A stretch of 6,527 bases of DNA, taken from Oscillospiraceae bacterium. GTDB taxonomy: Bacteria > Bacillota > Clostridia > Oscillospirales > Oscillospiraceae. Below the pieces are notes generated by a model. The model saw only the letters and a program-made list of their open reading frames with translations. It did no database searches and had not been told where the DNA came from. The stretch covers positions 1-6,527 of the forward strand of contig JAFYIF010000192.1 in the NCBI GenBank assembly GCA_017538775.1, in the 5' to 3' direction. This document shows, piece by piece, positions 6,457-6,527 of the stretch. Every line of letters begins with the position of its first letter. Position 1 is the stretch's first letter. The position numbers and the translations under genes are program-made.

Positions 6457-6483
6457 GGCCGAACCGCAAAAAAGCTCCCATTC
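6457..6483 (+). terminator. Possible left half of a rho-independent terminator
   Basis: Just after the last stop codon the sequence shows AAAAAAGCTCCC, which looks like the A-tract and left stem arm of a bidirectional terminator. The expected right arm GGGAGC with a T-tract is not within the window. It may be displaced by the possible insertion-sequence end that follows. This is a weak call. Confidence 0.2.
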
Positions 6484-6527
6484 TGAAGTGTGCCCCATGT
6501 CAAGGACAATTATGAACTGTAGGGGGT
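6484..6527. mobile_element. Possible insertion-sequence terminus, cut by the window edge
   Basis: The last 44 bases begin TGAAGTGTGCCCC and continue with ATGTCAAGGACA. This resembles, from memory, the termini of IS3-type elements in Clostridia, which start with TGA. TGAAGTGT (6484-6491) recurs as TGAACTGT (6513-6520) 29 bases further on. No transposase is visible and the other end is outside the window, so this rests on resemblance alone. Confidence 0.3.

Overview
The window (6,527 bases, GC-rich) carries three closely packed plus-strand genes. All encode secreted, modular proteins built from cohesin and dockerin domains, the protein-docking parts used in cellulosome-like assemblies. Strong Shine-Dalgarno sites, Gram-positive-type signal peptides, SH3-like wall-binding modules and GBS_Bsp-like repeats point to a GC-rich Clostridia member, possibly a gut or rumen Oscillospirales relative. 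This placement is inference from family content, not from a marker gene.

Layout. Positions 1-1929 hold the 3' part of a gene whose start lies upstream. Its product reads: end of a dockerin, M14 zinc carboxypeptidase with its catalytic residues intact, two SH3-like domains, cohesin, complete dockerin. Positions 1943-5692 hold a complete 1,249-residue protein: signal peptide, CHAP/NlpC-P60-like cysteine peptidase, four SH3-like domains in two A-B pairs, two GBS_Bsp-like repeats, a Big_2-like and a Big_3-like Ig domain, two cohesins, C-terminal dockerin. Positions 5704-6456 hold a 250-residue secreted protein with one cohesin and an unrecognised Cys-containing C-terminal domain. The gaps between genes are 13 and 11 bases, so they are very probably one operon. 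The last ~45 bases look like a possible end of an insertion sequence, placed right after what could be half of a terminator.

How they may work together. The two enzymes suit peptide bonds, plausibly in peptidoglycan: M14 includes gamma-D-Glu-diamino acid peptidases, CHAP/NlpC-P60 enzymes cut wall peptides, and SH3-like and GBS_Bsp-like modules are common in wall hydrolases. Each enzyme carries both a cohesin and a dockerin on one chain, so each could act as both plug and socket. The third protein offers a cohesin without a dockerin and could terminate or bridge such a chain. No plant-polysaccharide-degrading domain is visible. This suggests a peptidase-centred cohesin-dockerin complex rather than a classical cellulosome. 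Binding partners and substrate cannot be determined from the sequence.
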